This document shows positions 34,845 to 44,805 of a stretch of DNA of 64,000 nucleotides, piece by piece. Source of the DNA: Megasphaera cerevisiae DSM 20462 (GTDB taxonomy: Bacteria > Bacillota > Negativicutes > Veillonellales > Megasphaeraceae); NCBI RefSeq assembly GCF_001045675.1, contig NZ_LEKT01000006.1, forward strand, positions 31,797-95,796. The letters run 5' to 3'. Numbering within the stretch: the stretch's first letter is position 1; each line of letters begins with the position of its first letter. Under the pieces are notes generated by a model that was not told the origin of the DNA, did not search any database, and saw nothing but the letters and a program-made list of their open reading frames with translations. Made by a program: the position numbers and the translations under genes.

Positions 34845-35669
34845 ATGAATACCTATATCAAACGGGCGTTTGCCTTCGCTGCCCTTGCCTCTGTATGCCT
34901 TTTTGCCGCAGGTTGCGGCAATACAGACAGTACAGGAAGCACACCAAAAGAAAAAAAAGAAATTACCATCGGTGTTACGCCGGGACCACACGCTGACATT
35001 ATGGAACAAGTAAAAAAAGAAGCAGCGAAACAGGGAATTATGATCAAAATCATGGAGTTTTCTGATTATGTTACACCGGACGTAGCCTTGTCCAATAAAG
35101 AAATTGACATGAACTCCTACCAGCACAAGCCCTACATGGATAATCTGGTAAAAGATAAGGGCTTGAAAATCACCGCTATCGGCCAGACAATTATTGCACC
35201 AATCGGTCTATATTCACATAAAATCAAAAGTCTGGATGAAGTAAAAGAAAGCGACACAGTAGCCGTCCCAAATGATCCGACAAACGGTGCCCGCGGGCTC
35301 CTGCTCTTGCAAAAAGCCGGTTTTATTAAAATACAAGACGGCGTTACATATCCGACGGTAACAGATATTACAGAGAATAAAAAGAATTTAAAAATCAAGG
35401 AATTGGACGCTGCCCAGATTCCCCGTTCTCTTGATGATGTAACCTTTGCTGCCGTCAACACCAATTATGCGTTGGATGCCGGACTGAATCCGGTCACGGA
35501 TGCCTTACTCCGTGAAGATAAAGACTCACCGTATACCAATATCTTAGCCGTACACGAAGATGATAAAGATAATCCCACATTAAAAAAGATTGTGGAAATA
35601 TATCATTCCGACGTGATCAAAAATTACATTACAGACCATTATAAGGGCGCATTCATTCCAGCTTTCTAA
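34845..35669 (+). CDS. metQ: Methionine-binding lipoprotein
   Basis: The 274-residue protein has a lipoprotein signal ending CLFAAGCGN (lipobox Cys about 24). It shows the NlpA/MetQ motifs EITIGVTPGPHADIMEQVK, DYVTPDVALSNKEIDMNSYQHKPYMD and TIIAPIGLYSHKIKSLDEV. It delivers methionine to MetI and is the last gene of the riboswitch operon. Confidence 0.95.
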   Translation: MNTYIKRAFAFAALASVCLFAAGCGNTDSTGSTPKEKKEITIGVTPGPHADIMEQVKKEAAKQGIMIKIMEFSDYVTPDVALSNKEIDMNSYQHKPYMDNLVKDKGLKITAIGQTIIAPIGLYSHKIKSLDEVKESDTVAVPNDPTNGARGLLLLQKAGFIKIQDGVTYPTVTDITENKKNLKIKELDAAQIPRSLDDVTFAAVNTNYALDAGLNPVTDALLREDKDSPYTNILAVHEDDKDNPTLKKIVEIYHSDVIKNYITDHYKGAFIPAF

Positions 35670-35675
35670 TTGGAT

Positions 35676-35726
35676 ATACTAAAAAACGAACTATTTCACC
35701 ACAGAAAGCAGTTCGTTTTTTAGTAT
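35676..35726 (+). terminator. Intrinsic terminator after metQ
   Basis: ATACTAAAAAACGAACT (35676-35692) pairs with AGTTCGTTTTTTAGTAT (35710-35726), a perfect 17-bp stem with the T-run inside the 3' arm. Confidence 0.85.
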
Positions 35727-35829
35727 CATTCCACTCGTATATTAACGGTAACGCTCTTTATTCTCTATATAATTTTTGCTATAATATAAAAGATAAGCAT
35801 TTAAGGATTTCAATGAACAGAGGTGCATT

Positions 35830-37386
35830 ATGACAGCTATTTCTGAAAAGACAAAAGAATCTTTTATTGACAGTTATCCTGAATTTGAAAAAGCATGTCA
35901 CGCTTTTTTCCGTCAGGAATTGGCCCCCAATATATACAAGGGGATTTCCGGAAAATTTGGCAGCTATGCGGAACGAGGCGCAAAAAGCGGCATGATTCGT
36001 CTTCGCTTTCCCGGCGGGCGTATTACCAGAGACCAGATACACTATCTTTCGACGGCAATGCAGCAGCATGATCTGCAATATGTCCACTTTACAACCGGCC
36101 AGACAATCCAGTTCCACCATCTTTCTGGTGAAACGATTCTGACCATGTACAAAGAATGTTTTGATCACGGCATCTATTGTATCGGCGGCGGCGGTGATAA
36201 TCCGCGAAATGTTACGGCCAGCCCGCTTCGCGGTATTGATCCGAAAGAATATTTTGATATTTCGCCCTATGTCAATGCCGCATCAGATTATGCATTGACG
36301 CTGATTCCTCAGCTGCATTTACCACGAAAATATAAAATTGGTTTTTCCAACGGCACGGACAATGAAGGACATGCCACATTTAAAGACCTGGGGTTCTTAG
36401 CCAAGGAAAATGGGCTCTTTGATGTGTATGCTGCAGGCGGTCTGGGAGCGGGAAATCCCCGTCTCGGCCTGAAGGTAGGCGAAAATGTAGAACCTAAGGA
36501 TATATTATATTATGTAGATGCCTTTGGGCAGATATTTATGGCCTATGGCGATTATGAACATCGTGCCAAGGCACGTTCCCGCTTTATGCCTACCCATCTT
36601 GGCGATAAAGAATTTCACACGATTTTCCAAACGTATTTAGCTGAATCCAGAAAAAAAGATTTGGATATCACACCGGAATATACAAAAATCACAAAAGAAG
36701 GTTCTGCGGCTGCAGCATCTCCTGAAAATCCACGTATTCATCCACAGCGTCAATCCGGGTTATATTATGCGGAATACCATCCCATTGCCGGTACGCCAGA
36801 CCGAACGGTATTTTTCAAGGTACTGCAGTTTCTAACACATACAGAAGGTACCGAAATCCGGCTTAATACAGATGAAACGATGTACATCATCAATCTGACG
36901 ATACAGGAAGCTGAAGAAATCGCGCGTCTGACACAGTCTGACGCGGCCGCTAATGCTTTTGAAAAGTCGGTTTGCTGCATTGGTGCTTCCATTTGCCAAC
37001 AGGGGCTGCGTGACTCCCATGGTATGCTGACCCGCCTCGTCCATCAGCTTCGCAAAGACGGCGTACTGACAGATGTGCTGCCTCAAATTCACATATCCGG
37101 CTGTCCTTCTTCATGCGGTACACATCAGATTGGCTCCCTTGGCTTTCGCGGTGCCGCAAAAAAAACGGCTGCGGGAATGAAACCGGCCTTTGCTGTTTTT
37201 ACTGGCGGTGCCTATAAAGCAACACAGGAAAGTCTGGGAGAACAGGCAGGAGTCATAACAGAGGATGCTATTCCTGCGTTCCTCACGGCACTTTGCCACG
37301 TTCTGGAAGACAGCGGTCAATCTTTTACTGACTGGCATGCCGGCCATGCGGAAGAATTTACAGTACTTCTCAGTCAATTCGAATAA
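35830..37386 (+). CDS. Sirohaem nitrite/sulfite reductase-family protein
   Basis: The 518-residue protein has two nitrite/sulfite reductase ferredoxin-like half domains (GMIRLRFPGGRITRDQIHYL; YVHFTTGQTIQFHHL) and the R-rich NPRNVTASPLRGIDP segment. The sirohaem-[4Fe-4S] binding cysteines are seen as CCIGASICQQGLRDS and HISGCPSSCGTHQ. The family reduces sulfite to sulfide or nitrite to ammonia; the substrate cannot be told from sequence alone. Its position right after metNIQ hints at sulfur metabolism, although it has its own leader after the metQ terminator. Confidence 0.88.
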   Translation: MTAISEKTKESFIDSYPEFEKACHAFFRQELAPNIYKGISGKFGSYAERGAKSGMIRLRFPGGRITRDQIHYLSTAMQQHDLQYVHFTTGQTIQFHHLSGETILTMYKECFDHGIYCIGGGGDNPRNVTASPLRGIDPKEYFDISPYVNAASDYALTLIPQLHLPRKYKIGFSNGTDNEGHATFKDLGFLAKENGLFDVYAAGGLGAGNPRLGLKVGENVEPKDILYYVDAFGQIFMAYGDYEHRAKARSRFMPTHLGDKEFHTIFQTYLAESRKKDLDITPEYTKITKEGSAAAASPENPRIHPQRQSGLYYAEYHPIAGTPDRTVFFKVLQFLTHTEGTEIRLNTDETMYIINLTIQEAEEIARLTQSDAAANAFEKSVCCIGASICQQGLRDSHGMLTRLVHQLRKDGVLTDVLPQIHISGCPSSCGTHQIGSLGFRGAAKKTAAGMKPAFAVFTGGAYKATQESLGEQAGVITEDAIPAFLTALCHVLEDSGQSFTDWHAGHAEEFTVLLSQFE

Positions 37387-37433
37387 GATAAATAATGCCC
37401 TTGCCGCACAGAGCGGCAAGGGCATTATTTATC
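37387..37433. terminator. Bidirectional terminator between convergent genes
   Basis: A perfect 21-bp inverted repeat (37387-37407 and 37413-37433, core AATGCCCTTGCCGC) with a 5-nt loop lies between the stop codons of the reductase gene and the DUF2000 gene. The AT-rich outer pairs supply terminal T residues in both directions. Confidence 0.9.
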
Positions 37434-37439
37434 TATGAA

Positions 37440-37862
37440 TCAACGCAGAAGAGACATTCTTCCCGTCAGTGCGTTGACCTTTTTCTTCTCACCGCACAGA
37501 GCCAATCCTATGTACCGCAACTGTGTTTCGCAGGTTTTTTCCATTTTTTTTACAAATTCATAATAGGTTTTGCAATGCTGGGCCAAATCGGAGAAATCAA
37601 CAGTCAAGATATCCTGAAAATCCTCAGTATACAGCGTTTTCCGTATCTCCCGAATTTCTTTTACAGAGCTTTGCAAAACAGGAACGGGAAATTCAATAAT
37701 ACCGAGATGAGCCTGCCCGCTTCCATCCCATACATCCTGTCCGACAACTTCGGGAAGTTTCTTTCCCAACGTAATTCCCAAAATAGCGGCTGTATTGGCA
37801 ATAATCCCCAACGGGAGATTTTCGTCAATTATCATAACGCATTTTTGATTTTGTATATTCAT
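37440..37862 (-). CDS. DUF2000 family protein
   Basis: The 140-residue protein starts MNIQNQKCVMIIDENLPLGIIANTAAILGITLGKK at 37862 after AGAGGG. This opening, followed by VGQDVWDGSGQAHLGIIEFPVPVL, is the DUF2000 pattern (PTH2-like fold, function unknown). It sits 13 bp downstream of the frameshifted AraC regulator and is probably in the same transcript. Confidence 0.8.
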   Translation of the reverse strand: MNIQNQKCVMIIDENLPLGIIANTAAILGITLGKKLPEVVGQDVWDGSGQAHLGIIEFPVPVLQSSVKEIREIRKTLYTEDFQDILTVDFSDLAQHCKTYYEFVKKMEKTCETQLRYIGLALCGEKKKVNALTGRMSLLR

Positions 37863-37875
37863 TCGTACCCTCTTT

Positions 37876-38701
37876 TCATTTTTTATATTTTTCCAGAAAG
37901 ATATCATGATACATCCGCGGAGATAACCCCATAAAACGGCTAAAGCAATTTGTAAAATGACTTTGATCGGAAAATCCAGTCTGCAGTGCTGCTTCCATAG
38001 GACCGACACCTTTTTCTAACAATTTTTTAGCCTTATTAATACGAACATTCAGTAAATACCCATATGGCGTAATTCCTTTTTCCCGGGTAAAGGCTCGCAG
38101 TAATGTAGATTTGCTCAGACCGGCATAATCACATATTTCGGTTAAGCTAAGCGGTGCCGCGAAATGTTGCTCTATAAAAAACACATGTTTTCTCGATTTC
38201 ATCCTGACACACTGGAATACACACGGTAAACGGGCAGCTATATTTTTGCAGCACTTGCGACAACAAAAACAGCAGTTGTTCATCTTTGCCAAATTCACAA
38301 ATTCTCGTCATCACCATATCATGCAGCGTTTCCATATAATGTGCAATTTCACCATCTCTGGCGACATGCCGGGAAAAAACAGGAAGCTGGCTGATTCCGG
38401 TAGTTTCTCTGGATAAATCCAGCATCATCTCCTGTGAAATATTAAATCCCCGGTAGACTAATTTTTGTGTTCCTTCTTGCACGCAAATATGATTATCACC
38501 CGGATTAAGCAGCACAATATCACTTTTGTGCAAAACATACTCTTCTTGCCGGCACGTAAGACGCCGGTTTCCTTCTTCCATCAGTCCCAAAACATAATAT
38601 TCATGAAAATGATTAGGAAACGACTGTATAATGCCATCAAATCGATACGCTTCTATATGCAGCGTATCATCATATACAGCACTTCTTGTTTTCTGCGCCA
38701 C
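37876..38701 (-). pseudogene. AraC-family regulator with single-base frameshift in a homopolymer
   Basis: The N-terminal part (ATG 38701) encodes an AraC cupin sensing domain (FPNHFHEYYVLGLMEEGNRRLTCRQEEYVLHKSDIVLLNPGDNH). The C-terminal part, in another frame and ending at 37876, encodes the HTH domain (SLTEICDYAGLSKSTLLRAFTREKGITPYGYLLNVRI...). The frames meet at a run of six A (38176-38181; T on the coding strand). Removing one base restores EKTCVFIEQHFAAPLSLTEIC. The total length, 826 bp, is one more than a multiple of three. It is either a recent mutation, slippage-based switching, or a sequencing error. Confidence 0.87.
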
Positions 38702-38786
38702 ATTCTTTCATCCTCCCTTCCCTTCCTGTCCCGTTATTATACTATATACTGACAGATTTCGCCTTGTAAAATATCTCCATACTATA

Positions 38787-38832
38787 ACAGCCGTCATTCC
38801 ATAGAAAATTTTTTCTGCAGAATGACGGCTGT
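38787..38832. terminator. Hairpin terminator-like element after the CGGC gene
   Basis: ACAGCCGTCATTC and GAATGACGGCTGT form a 13-bp stem around a 20-nt AT-rich loop, between the CGGC gene and the AraC pseudogene. No long T-run follows in either direction, so termination strength is uncertain. Confidence 0.55.
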
Positions 38833-38842
38833 ATTCCATTTT

Positions 38843-39244
38843 TTAAAAGGATTCATATTCACCCGTTTGACGTTTTCCCGACGTTTTTTTAGAAATATAG
38901 GATCCCAAAACAACCGGATATCCTTTACGTACCATTATATCCTTTAAATATTGTAAATGAGGACAGGGAGGCCGATGATAGTTATCTGAACAAACACAAG
39001 ACGCAAAATGTACGACCACATCGTCTTTGTTCTCACCGCTGCGACGCAAATGGTGTGTCACATCTTCAAACTTAGCGGCTAATTGAGCACCGCAGCAGCC
39101 GCCGCAGGTAATAAGCATATAACGCGTATCTGAACCATAAGCGGAAAATGTTCCTTCCCGCTTATAAAAGGCATTCATACAATTATAGCCGCTGCACCGA
39201 TTCATGACCAAATGACACTGTACAACAATAATAAGCTTACTCAT
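38843..39244 (-). CDS. CGGC domain-containing cysteine-rich protein
   Basis: The 133-residue protein starts MSKLIIVVQC at 39244 after GGGAGGGG. It is rich in cysteine, with CSGYNC, ITCGGCCGAQLA and ASCVCSDNYHRPPCPHLQYLKDIM, the CGGC domain pattern suspected to bind metal. No partner gene is evident. The function is unknown. Confidence 0.75.
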   Translation of the reverse strand: MSKLIIVVQCHLVMNRCSGYNCMNAFYKREGTFSAYGSDTRYMLITCGGCCGAQLAAKFEDVTHHLRRSGENKDDVVVHFASCVCSDNYHRPPCPHLQYLKDIMVRKGYPVVLGSYISKKTSGKRQTGEYESF

Positions 39245-39404
39245 ACTGACCCCTCCCAAAAACACCCTGCTGTCTGATTTTTATATTTCATTATACCTGC
39301 CCGTCTTTTCTCCGTCAATATAGACCCAACAGACTCTCCGAAAAACCAAACGTACAACACAGCCCCAACTATCCTCCCCAAGATACCGGGGTTGTCTTTA
39401 CGTA

Positions 39405-40748
39405 TCATCGCCCCGCTTTTTTCATTGTATGCTGCACATAAAAATAGCATCCCGAAGTAAATAAACAGGCCGCAATCCAACAAATAGGACTGGCATAGCA
39501 AATTCCTAAAAAGCCCCACATACCGGCAAGAATAAATGCTGACACAGCTCGCAAAACTAATTCTAAAATACTGCTGATAAGGGGAACACTCGATATCCCC
39601 ATCCCCTGAAGGGCATTGCGATATACAAAAATCTGACCAAGAAAAAAATAAAAAGGAACTGACAGAGATAAGTACAGTGTAGCCTGTTCCATAAGCAGCT
39701 CATCATAGTCAGTCGTAAAAACACTGATAAGTTCATGACTGTAAAAAAACATCCCGGCAACAGCAAACGCACAAAAAACAAAAGATACCAGGGAACATTG
39801 GCGCACGCCCTTGCGAATACGGTCATATTTCCCAGCTCCGTAATTTTGAGCCGCATATACAGCCATCGCAATACCAAACGAAATCATAGGTTGCAAGGCC
39901 AGCTGTTCGATCCGTGTTGCCGATACAAAACCGGCAATCGTTTCTGGCCCGAAGGTATTGCACACGGATTGGATTGCCAAAATTCCCAGTGATATAATCG
40001 TAAACTGTGCCGCCATGGGAAGTCCCAGCCGCAGGTGCTGCCATGCAAAGGATGCATCAAAATGCCAATCACTTCGCTTAAAGTGCAGCATGGGAAATCG
40101 CTTGGCCATATAAGCAAAACAAAGAACAGCTGATACGCCCTGCGCAATAACGAGCGCAATAGCCGACCCCGCTACTCCCCAGCCAAACTGTGTAATAAAC
40201 AGCAAGGCTAAAAAAACGTTCAAAATAGATGATAAAATCAAAAAATACAAGGGCGTCCGGCTGTCTCCCAGGGCCCGGCAGATACAAGACAAGAGATTGT
40301 ACATCATCATCGCAATAATGCCATAGGCAATAATGCTTATATAATGGTATGAATCATTATAAAGTTCATCAGATATATTCATAATCGCCAGCAAAAAAGG
40401 CAGACACAAGGAAGAAAGAATTGTTAAAATAATCGTGATGATAACAGACAGCATAGCCGCCATAGCCGCCGAGCGGCGAACTCCGGCTTCATCTCCGGCT
40501 CCAAACCGCTGTCCTGTGACTACGGAAAAGCCAGAAGCCAAGCCAATAGTCAAGCCCAGCAAGGCCATAAACAACGGAGCCGACGCTCCGACAGACGCCA
40601 AAGCATGAACACCAATAGTACGTCCCACAATAATAATATCTGCAATATTATAAAACTGTTGAAATATATTACCAATTAAAAGAGGAATCATAAACGTTAC
40701 AATCAGCCTGATAGGATTTCCCTCTGTCATATTGCGAACCATGTACAC
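39405..40748 (-). CDS. MATE-family multidrug efflux transporter
   Basis: The 447-residue membrane protein has twelve predicted helices in two MatE repeats. Family motifs are PLLIGNIFQQFYNIADIIIVGRTIGVHALASVGAS, SGFSVVTGQRFGAGDEAGVRRS and a second-half FGIAMAVYAAQNYGAGKYDRIRKG. It exports cationic compounds using an ion gradient. It is monocistronic. Confidence 0.9.
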   Translation of the reverse strand: MYMVRNMTEGNPIRLIVTFMIPLLIGNIFQQFYNIADIIIVGRTIGVHALASVGASAPLFMALLGLTIGLASGFSVVTGQRFGAGDEAGVRRSAAMAAMLSVIITIILTILSSLCLPFLLAIMNISDELYNDSYHYISIIAYGIIAMMMYNLLSCICRALGDSRTPLYFLILSSILNVFLALLFITQFGWGVAGSAIALVIAQGVSAVLCFAYMAKRFPMLHFKRSDWHFDASFAWQHLRLGLPMAAQFTIISLGILAIQSVCNTFGPETIAGFVSATRIEQLALQPMISFGIAMAVYAAQNYGAGKYDRIRKGVRQCSLVSFVFCAFAVAGMFFYSHELISVFTTDYDELLMEQATLYLSLSVPFYFFLGQIFVYRNALQGMGISSVPLISSILELVLRAVSAFILAGMWGFLGICYASPICWIAACLFTSGCYFYVQHTMKKAGR

Positions 40749-41025
40749 ACTCCTTTAACCTAAAAAAAAATAGAATAATTCGAATCATACCATAATGCCA
40801 TTATTTTTTTCAGGCAGTGCTATTATTATAACATAGCCCTATTAAAAAACAAGAAGAGATAAAATGTATATTTTTAAGATAGTAATCCAACGTAAAATTT
40901 CATCAAATTCTAATAAAACCGCTGTTTTTTATACTTTTTCTAATTGAATTTTAATGCTGGATATCTAATTTTTAATTCATTTATCATGTTTATACGTTAC
41001 TCTATACAAAGAGGTGATACATATT

Positions 41026-41526
41026 ATGCATATTAAAACTAAAAGCAGTTTCTTATTTCAAAATACACTTCCCGTCTCTATTATTCGCGTGCAGTTCCTG
41101 ACTATTTTTACATATAACCGGCAAACCACAATGGGGGCTATCCATCGCACCAAAAACGGAAATATTTGGACTCCATCCAAATGGGGGCATGCCGCCACAA
41201 CCGCCATGGAAGAACTGCAGCGTTTTAACAAAGCGATCCTTATCGAAGAATATGCCATTATGCCAAATCATATTCACATGTTGATTCTTTACAAAAGCTA
41301 TAAACCCAAAATGACAAATTGGTTTGTTTCATACTGCAAGCAATATTTATCTCATAAAATGCTGGAAACCTATAAGACAAGCGATCCTATTTGGGAAAAA
41401 TCATTTGAGGCGCAATATATACGAAGTGAATACACACAATACATTTTGAGTCAGAATTTAAGAGAACATCAGGCCCATTGGCAATATGATCCGCTTTACA
41501 GACCTAACCAAAAAAATCGTTTCTAG
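41026..41526 (+). CDS. Y1 (IS200/RAYT-like) transposase
   Basis: The 166-residue protein starts at ATG 41026, nine bases after GAGGTG. It carries the HUH nuclease motif (EYAIMPNHIHMLILY). A C-terminal helix with tyrosines (EYTQYILSQNLREH) probably supplies the catalytic residue. It resembles REP-associated tyrosine transposases more than mobile IS200, being a single gene without an obvious paired transposon end. I did not find REP palindromes beside it. Confidence 0.8.
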   Translation: MHIKTKSSFLFQNTLPVSIIRVQFLTIFTYNRQTTMGAIHRTKNGNIWTPSKWGHAATTAMEELQRFNKAILIEEYAIMPNHIHMLILYKSYKPKMTNWFVSYCKQYLSHKMLETYKTSDPIWEKSFEAQYIRSEYTQYILSQNLREHQAHWQYDPLYRPNQKNRF

Positions 41527-41701
41527 AAATTATACATCCGGGATTGGATAGGCTGCAATAAACGGACCCGATTGCATACCGTCATATAAAACGGGAAACC
41601 TTGCCAAAAAATATACGAAAAGAGTACTATCCCCTTGAATCTTCCTCTCATACATAGATTCTCTATTGTATCACCTCAACCTTTGATATAGAACCTAAAA
41701 A

Positions 41702-41753
41702 AATATATACAAAAACAGAGCTGCCTGGATAGAATTTGCCACAGCTCTGTTTT
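41702..41753. terminator. Terminator of the recO-era operon
   Basis: AAAACAGAGCTG (41712-41723) pairs with CAGCTCTGTTTT (41742-41753). T residues follow on both strands (five each way), so it serves the minus-strand housekeeping operon ending at recO and could stop + strand transcripts as well. Confidence 0.75.
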
Positions 41754-41757
41754 TATC

Positions 41758-42510
41758 TTACAGATCATTTTTTATTTCCAGCAAGGAGACTCCTTTGAGG
41801 GGTTTATCACTGCATTGCTCCACATAGCTATACAGCAGATATTCCAACAGTTGGAGTCCACGAACGTTCATATGCAGCGTTTCTTCCTGCCCCCAGCGAT
41901 ATGTCAGAATTTGCTTCCACAAACGACGAACAGGCAGCGGGATGCTCTCTTTTCTCGCCGCCTCCTGCGGCTCATCTCCCAGGTAATACAACGGTATACC
42001 GCCTCTCATGCCATAGCGAAACAAGCAGACAGAATCCACGTCAGGTTCAAAACCTGAATATACGATAAGCTGCCACCCGGCGATAATAGTAACTATACGT
42101 ATATCCTTTATTTCAATGGCCCGGCCATAGATCTGCAAAAGCCGATATACCTCCCAATCGGTTTGATGTACCGGCATTAAATACATCACCATTTCAGCAA
42201 AAATCTGCGAGTATACATATCCCTCCCAGGTCAGTGAAGTCATCGCGCTATTACTGCGGCATTCATATTCTCTTAATGTAAAAAATTCCTGTTGCTCCAC
42301 AGCATCAAAGGTGATCTCGCCCCATGCCATAAGGAGTCCGAAGCCCTGGCTGCTTTGACGCCTTTTTTGCACCAGCACGCGTATGCATCCCTCTTGTTTC
42401 GTGAACACGGTCATGATCTGCTGCAGCGCTCCGGCCTTCCGTATCTGCAGAATAACACCATCATACCGTTTAGAAGGCCGTTGAGCAAACGAGCTATTCC
42501 TTCGTCTCAT
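41758..42510 (-). CDS. recO: DNA repair protein RecO
   Basis: The roughly 250-residue protein starts near MRRRNSSF at 42510, overlapping the end of the preceding gene by 17 bp. A further-upstream ATG at 42531 is possible. It has the RecO N-terminal OB fold (RYDGVILQIRKAGALQQIMTVFTKQEGCIRVLVQ, LREYECRSNS) and the helical C-terminal domain (YVYSQIFAEMVMYLMPV, GGIPLYYLGDEPQEAAR). A zinc-binding cysteine cluster is not obvious. RecO loads RecA with RecR. Position near era is the typical Firmicute arrangement. Confidence 0.85.
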   Translation of the reverse strand: MRRRNSSFAQRPSKRYDGVILQIRKAGALQQIMTVFTKQEGCIRVLVQKRRQSSQGFGLLMAWGEITFDAVEQQEFFTLREYECRSNSAMTSLTWEGYVYSQIFAEMVMYLMPVHQTDWEVYRLLQIYGRAIEIKDIRIVTIIAGWQLIVYSGFEPDVDSVCLFRYGMRGGIPLYYLGDEPQEAARKESIPLPVRRLWKQILTYRWGQEETLHMNVRGLQLLEYLLYSYVEQCSDKPLKGVSLLEIKNDL

Positions 42511-43822
42511 TTTCTGATTCGCTTTCTTCACCCTGGCTCGATGCAGTCTCTGGAATAGGTACCGCCTTCAAACGAGCAATACGGAATCGCTGCATCTCCA
42601 GTACAATAAACCGGTAGGCGCCTATTTTCACTTCTTCATGAACAACAGGAGAATGTCCCAGCAGATTGAACACATATCCTCCAATCGTATCTGTATCGAC
42701 ATCTTCTTCTACAGGAATATGGAGGATTTCTTCTACATCTTCCAATAGTACGGTTCCATCAAACTCATACGCCCCATCAGCCAGAGGCTGTATTTCTTCT
42801 TTTTCCGCAGTATGTTCGTTTTGGATTGTTCCAACTAATTCTTCCAGAATATCCTCCAACCCAATTAATCCCACCGTGCTGCCGTATTCATCGACAACCA
42901 TCGCAAGATAGGTTCGCTTTGCCCGCATAAGCTGAAGCAGCTTCGAAGCCGGCATAATTTCTGGAATCATGAGAATAGAACGCTTTATCAAGTTGAGATT
43001 GCTGCGCTTATGAATATATAAATCCATCAGATCCTTGATATGAATAAGGCCCAGAACATGATCCTTATCTTCTTCACACAAAGGATACCGCGTATGACGG
43101 GACTGGCGGATCGTGTTTAATATTTGGTGCATACTTTCCGCCGTATATAGGCAAACAATATCCTGGCGGGGCACCATGATTTCTTTTGCCAGCCTGTCGG
43201 CAAAATCAAATACATTTCCAATAAGTTCACTTTCCACCTGATCAATTTTTCCTTCTTTATGGCTCGCAGTGACAAGCATGCGAATCTCATCCTCTGAATG
43301 AGCCATATCAATTTCATTAGTGACCTCCATATCACGTCCCTGAAGGATTTTTTTGCCAATCCAGTGTCCTGCTATGATGAACGGATAAAAAACCCGACTC
43401 CACCACAAGATAAAGCGCCCCACTGCTTTCAAACTTTTTTCTGCGCACTGGAGACCGATAGATTTTGGTATCAATTCGCCGAATACCCATAAACTTAGAC
43501 ACAAGAGAAAACATATGCCCAAATACAAAACGCCTACGAACCACGTATTTCCTATGTAATCTGAAACATACGGATAGCCGTCATACAAAGCATAAAAAAC
43601 AGTTGCACCGGAAATAAGACCGGACAAAGCCATCCCCAATTGCGCGGTTCCCAAAAACAGGACAGGTCGGTCATATAGCGTTAAGAGAAAAGCAGCTTTC
43701 TCATCACCGGCCCGTACCAGCTCCTCAATATATTCACGCCGCAGCTGAGCAAAAGCAAATTTACCAATCACACATACAGCACTGAAAGCAATACAGACAA
43801 AATATATGATGATGCATAGCAA
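42494..43822 (-). CDS. CNNM/HlyC-CorC family protein with CBS pair
   Basis: The 442-residue membrane protein has an N-terminal DUF21/CNNM transmembrane domain (about 1-190), a tandem CBS pair (MVPRQDIVCLY..., PEIMPASKLLQLMRAKRTYLAMVVDEYGSTVGLIGLEDILEELVG) and a C-terminal CorC_HlyC domain (DGAYEFDGTVLLEDVEEILHI). Such proteins are linked to magnesium or cobalt efflux. It lies between era and recO. Confidence 0.9.
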   Translation of the reverse strand: MLCIIIYFVCIAFSAVCVIGKFAFAQLRREYIEELVRAGDEKAAFLLTLYDRPVLFLGTAQLGMALSGLISGATVFYALYDGYPYVSDYIGNTWFVGVLYLGICFLLCLSLWVFGELIPKSIGLQCAEKSLKAVGRFILWWSRVFYPFIIAGHWIGKKILQGRDMEVTNEIDMAHSEDEIRMLVTASHKEGKIDQVESELIGNVFDFADRLAKEIMVPRQDIVCLYTAESMHQILNTIRQSRHTRYPLCEEDKDHVLGLIHIKDLMDLYIHKRSNLNLIKRSILMIPEIMPASKLLQLMRAKRTYLAMVVDEYGSTVGLIGLEDILEELVGTIQNEHTAEKEEIQPLADGAYEFDGTVLLEDVEEILHIPVEEDVDTDTIGGYVFNLLGHSPVVHEEVKIGAYRFIVLEMQRFRIARLKAVPIPETASSQGEESESENETKE

Positions 43823-43852
43823 TAGTATCTGCGATTCGATAAGTCATCTCTC

Positions 43853-44764
43853 CTATTCATTCTTATATCCCAATTCACTAAGATCCGAAGATCGGTTACG
43901 CCAATCCGGCTTAACTTTTACCCAAATATCCAAAAACACAGATGAACCCAGTAAGTTTTCTATTTCCTGACGGGCCCGATGGCCTACTTCCTTCAAAACG
44001 GCGCCTTGCTTGCCGATAACAATACGCTTTTGCGAGGCTCGTTCAACATACACCGTCGTGCGTATATATACCTTTCCTTTGCCACGTTCTTTCATCTCTT
44101 CTACAAACACGGCAATCGCATGGGGCACTTCATCGTGCATGCATAATAACAGCTTTTCCCGCACGATTTCAGCAACCAAGAGGCGTTCTGGCTGATCTGT
44201 AATCATATCATCCGGGAAATATTTTGGGCCCTCCTGCAGCACAGTCTTCAATTCCCGGAGAACCGCCTCCACATTATCTCCTGTCAGAGCTGAAATCGGG
44301 ATGATTTGATCAAAGTCGTACAGCGCCGCATACTCTGTGATCTTATGAAGAATTTCCTCCTTCGTCATCAGATCCACTTTATTGATCAGCAGAAAAACAG
44401 GAACCCCTGTTTCTTTTATTTTATCCAGGACAAACAGGTCACCTGGTCCTTTTTTTTCATTTCCTGATACCAGAAAAAGGACTGCATCGATATCTTTCAA
44501 AGACTGATAGGCCGCTTCATCCATAAATCTTCCCAGTTTATGCTTTGGCTTATGAATACCTGGCGTATCCAGAAAAACAATCTGACATTCGTCATCTGTA
44601 TGAATACAAAGAATGCGATTCCGCGTCGTTTGGGCTTTATCCGACACAATAGACACTTTCTGTTTGATAATATGATTGATCAATGTCGATTTTCCAACAT
44701 TAGGCCGCCCTACAACAGCAACAAAACCAGATTTAAAGTTAGTTTCCAAATAAATTCTCCTCAT
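43853..44764 (-). CDS. era: GTPase Era
   Basis: The 303-residue GTPase has G1 GRPNVGKST, G3 DTPGIHKPKH, G4 NKVD and G5 SAL. The C-terminal KH domain is seen as VERASQKRIVIGKQGAVLKEVGHRARQEIENLLG. It binds 16S rRNA during 30S maturation. The gene follows cdd in the conserved ribosome-maturation cluster. Confidence 0.96.
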   Translation of the reverse strand: MRRIYLETNFKSGFVAVVGRPNVGKSTLINHIIKQKVSIVSDKAQTTRNRILCIHTDDECQIVFLDTPGIHKPKHKLGRFMDEAAYQSLKDIDAVLFLVSGNEKKGPGDLFVLDKIKETGVPVFLLINKVDLMTKEEILHKITEYAALYDFDQIIPISALTGDNVEAVLRELKTVLQEGPKYFPDDMITDQPERLLVAEIVREKLLLCMHDEVPHAIAVFVEEMKERGKGKVYIRTTVYVERASQKRIVIGKQGAVLKEVGHRARQEIENLLGSSVFLDIWVKVKPDWRNRSSDLSELGYKNE

Positions 44765-44805
44765 TTCAACAGATACTTACTACATATATTCCGAATAGGT
44801 TCATT

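Noticed and set aside
39241..39519. 92-codon minus-strand frame overlapping the MATE gene end
   Set aside because: Its first part is an out-of-frame reading of the MATE 3' end and no ribosome-binding site supports it.
41527..41760. REP palindromes beside the Y1 transposase
   Set aside because: The flanks hold only the recO terminator hairpin; no repeated GTAG-type palindrome was found.
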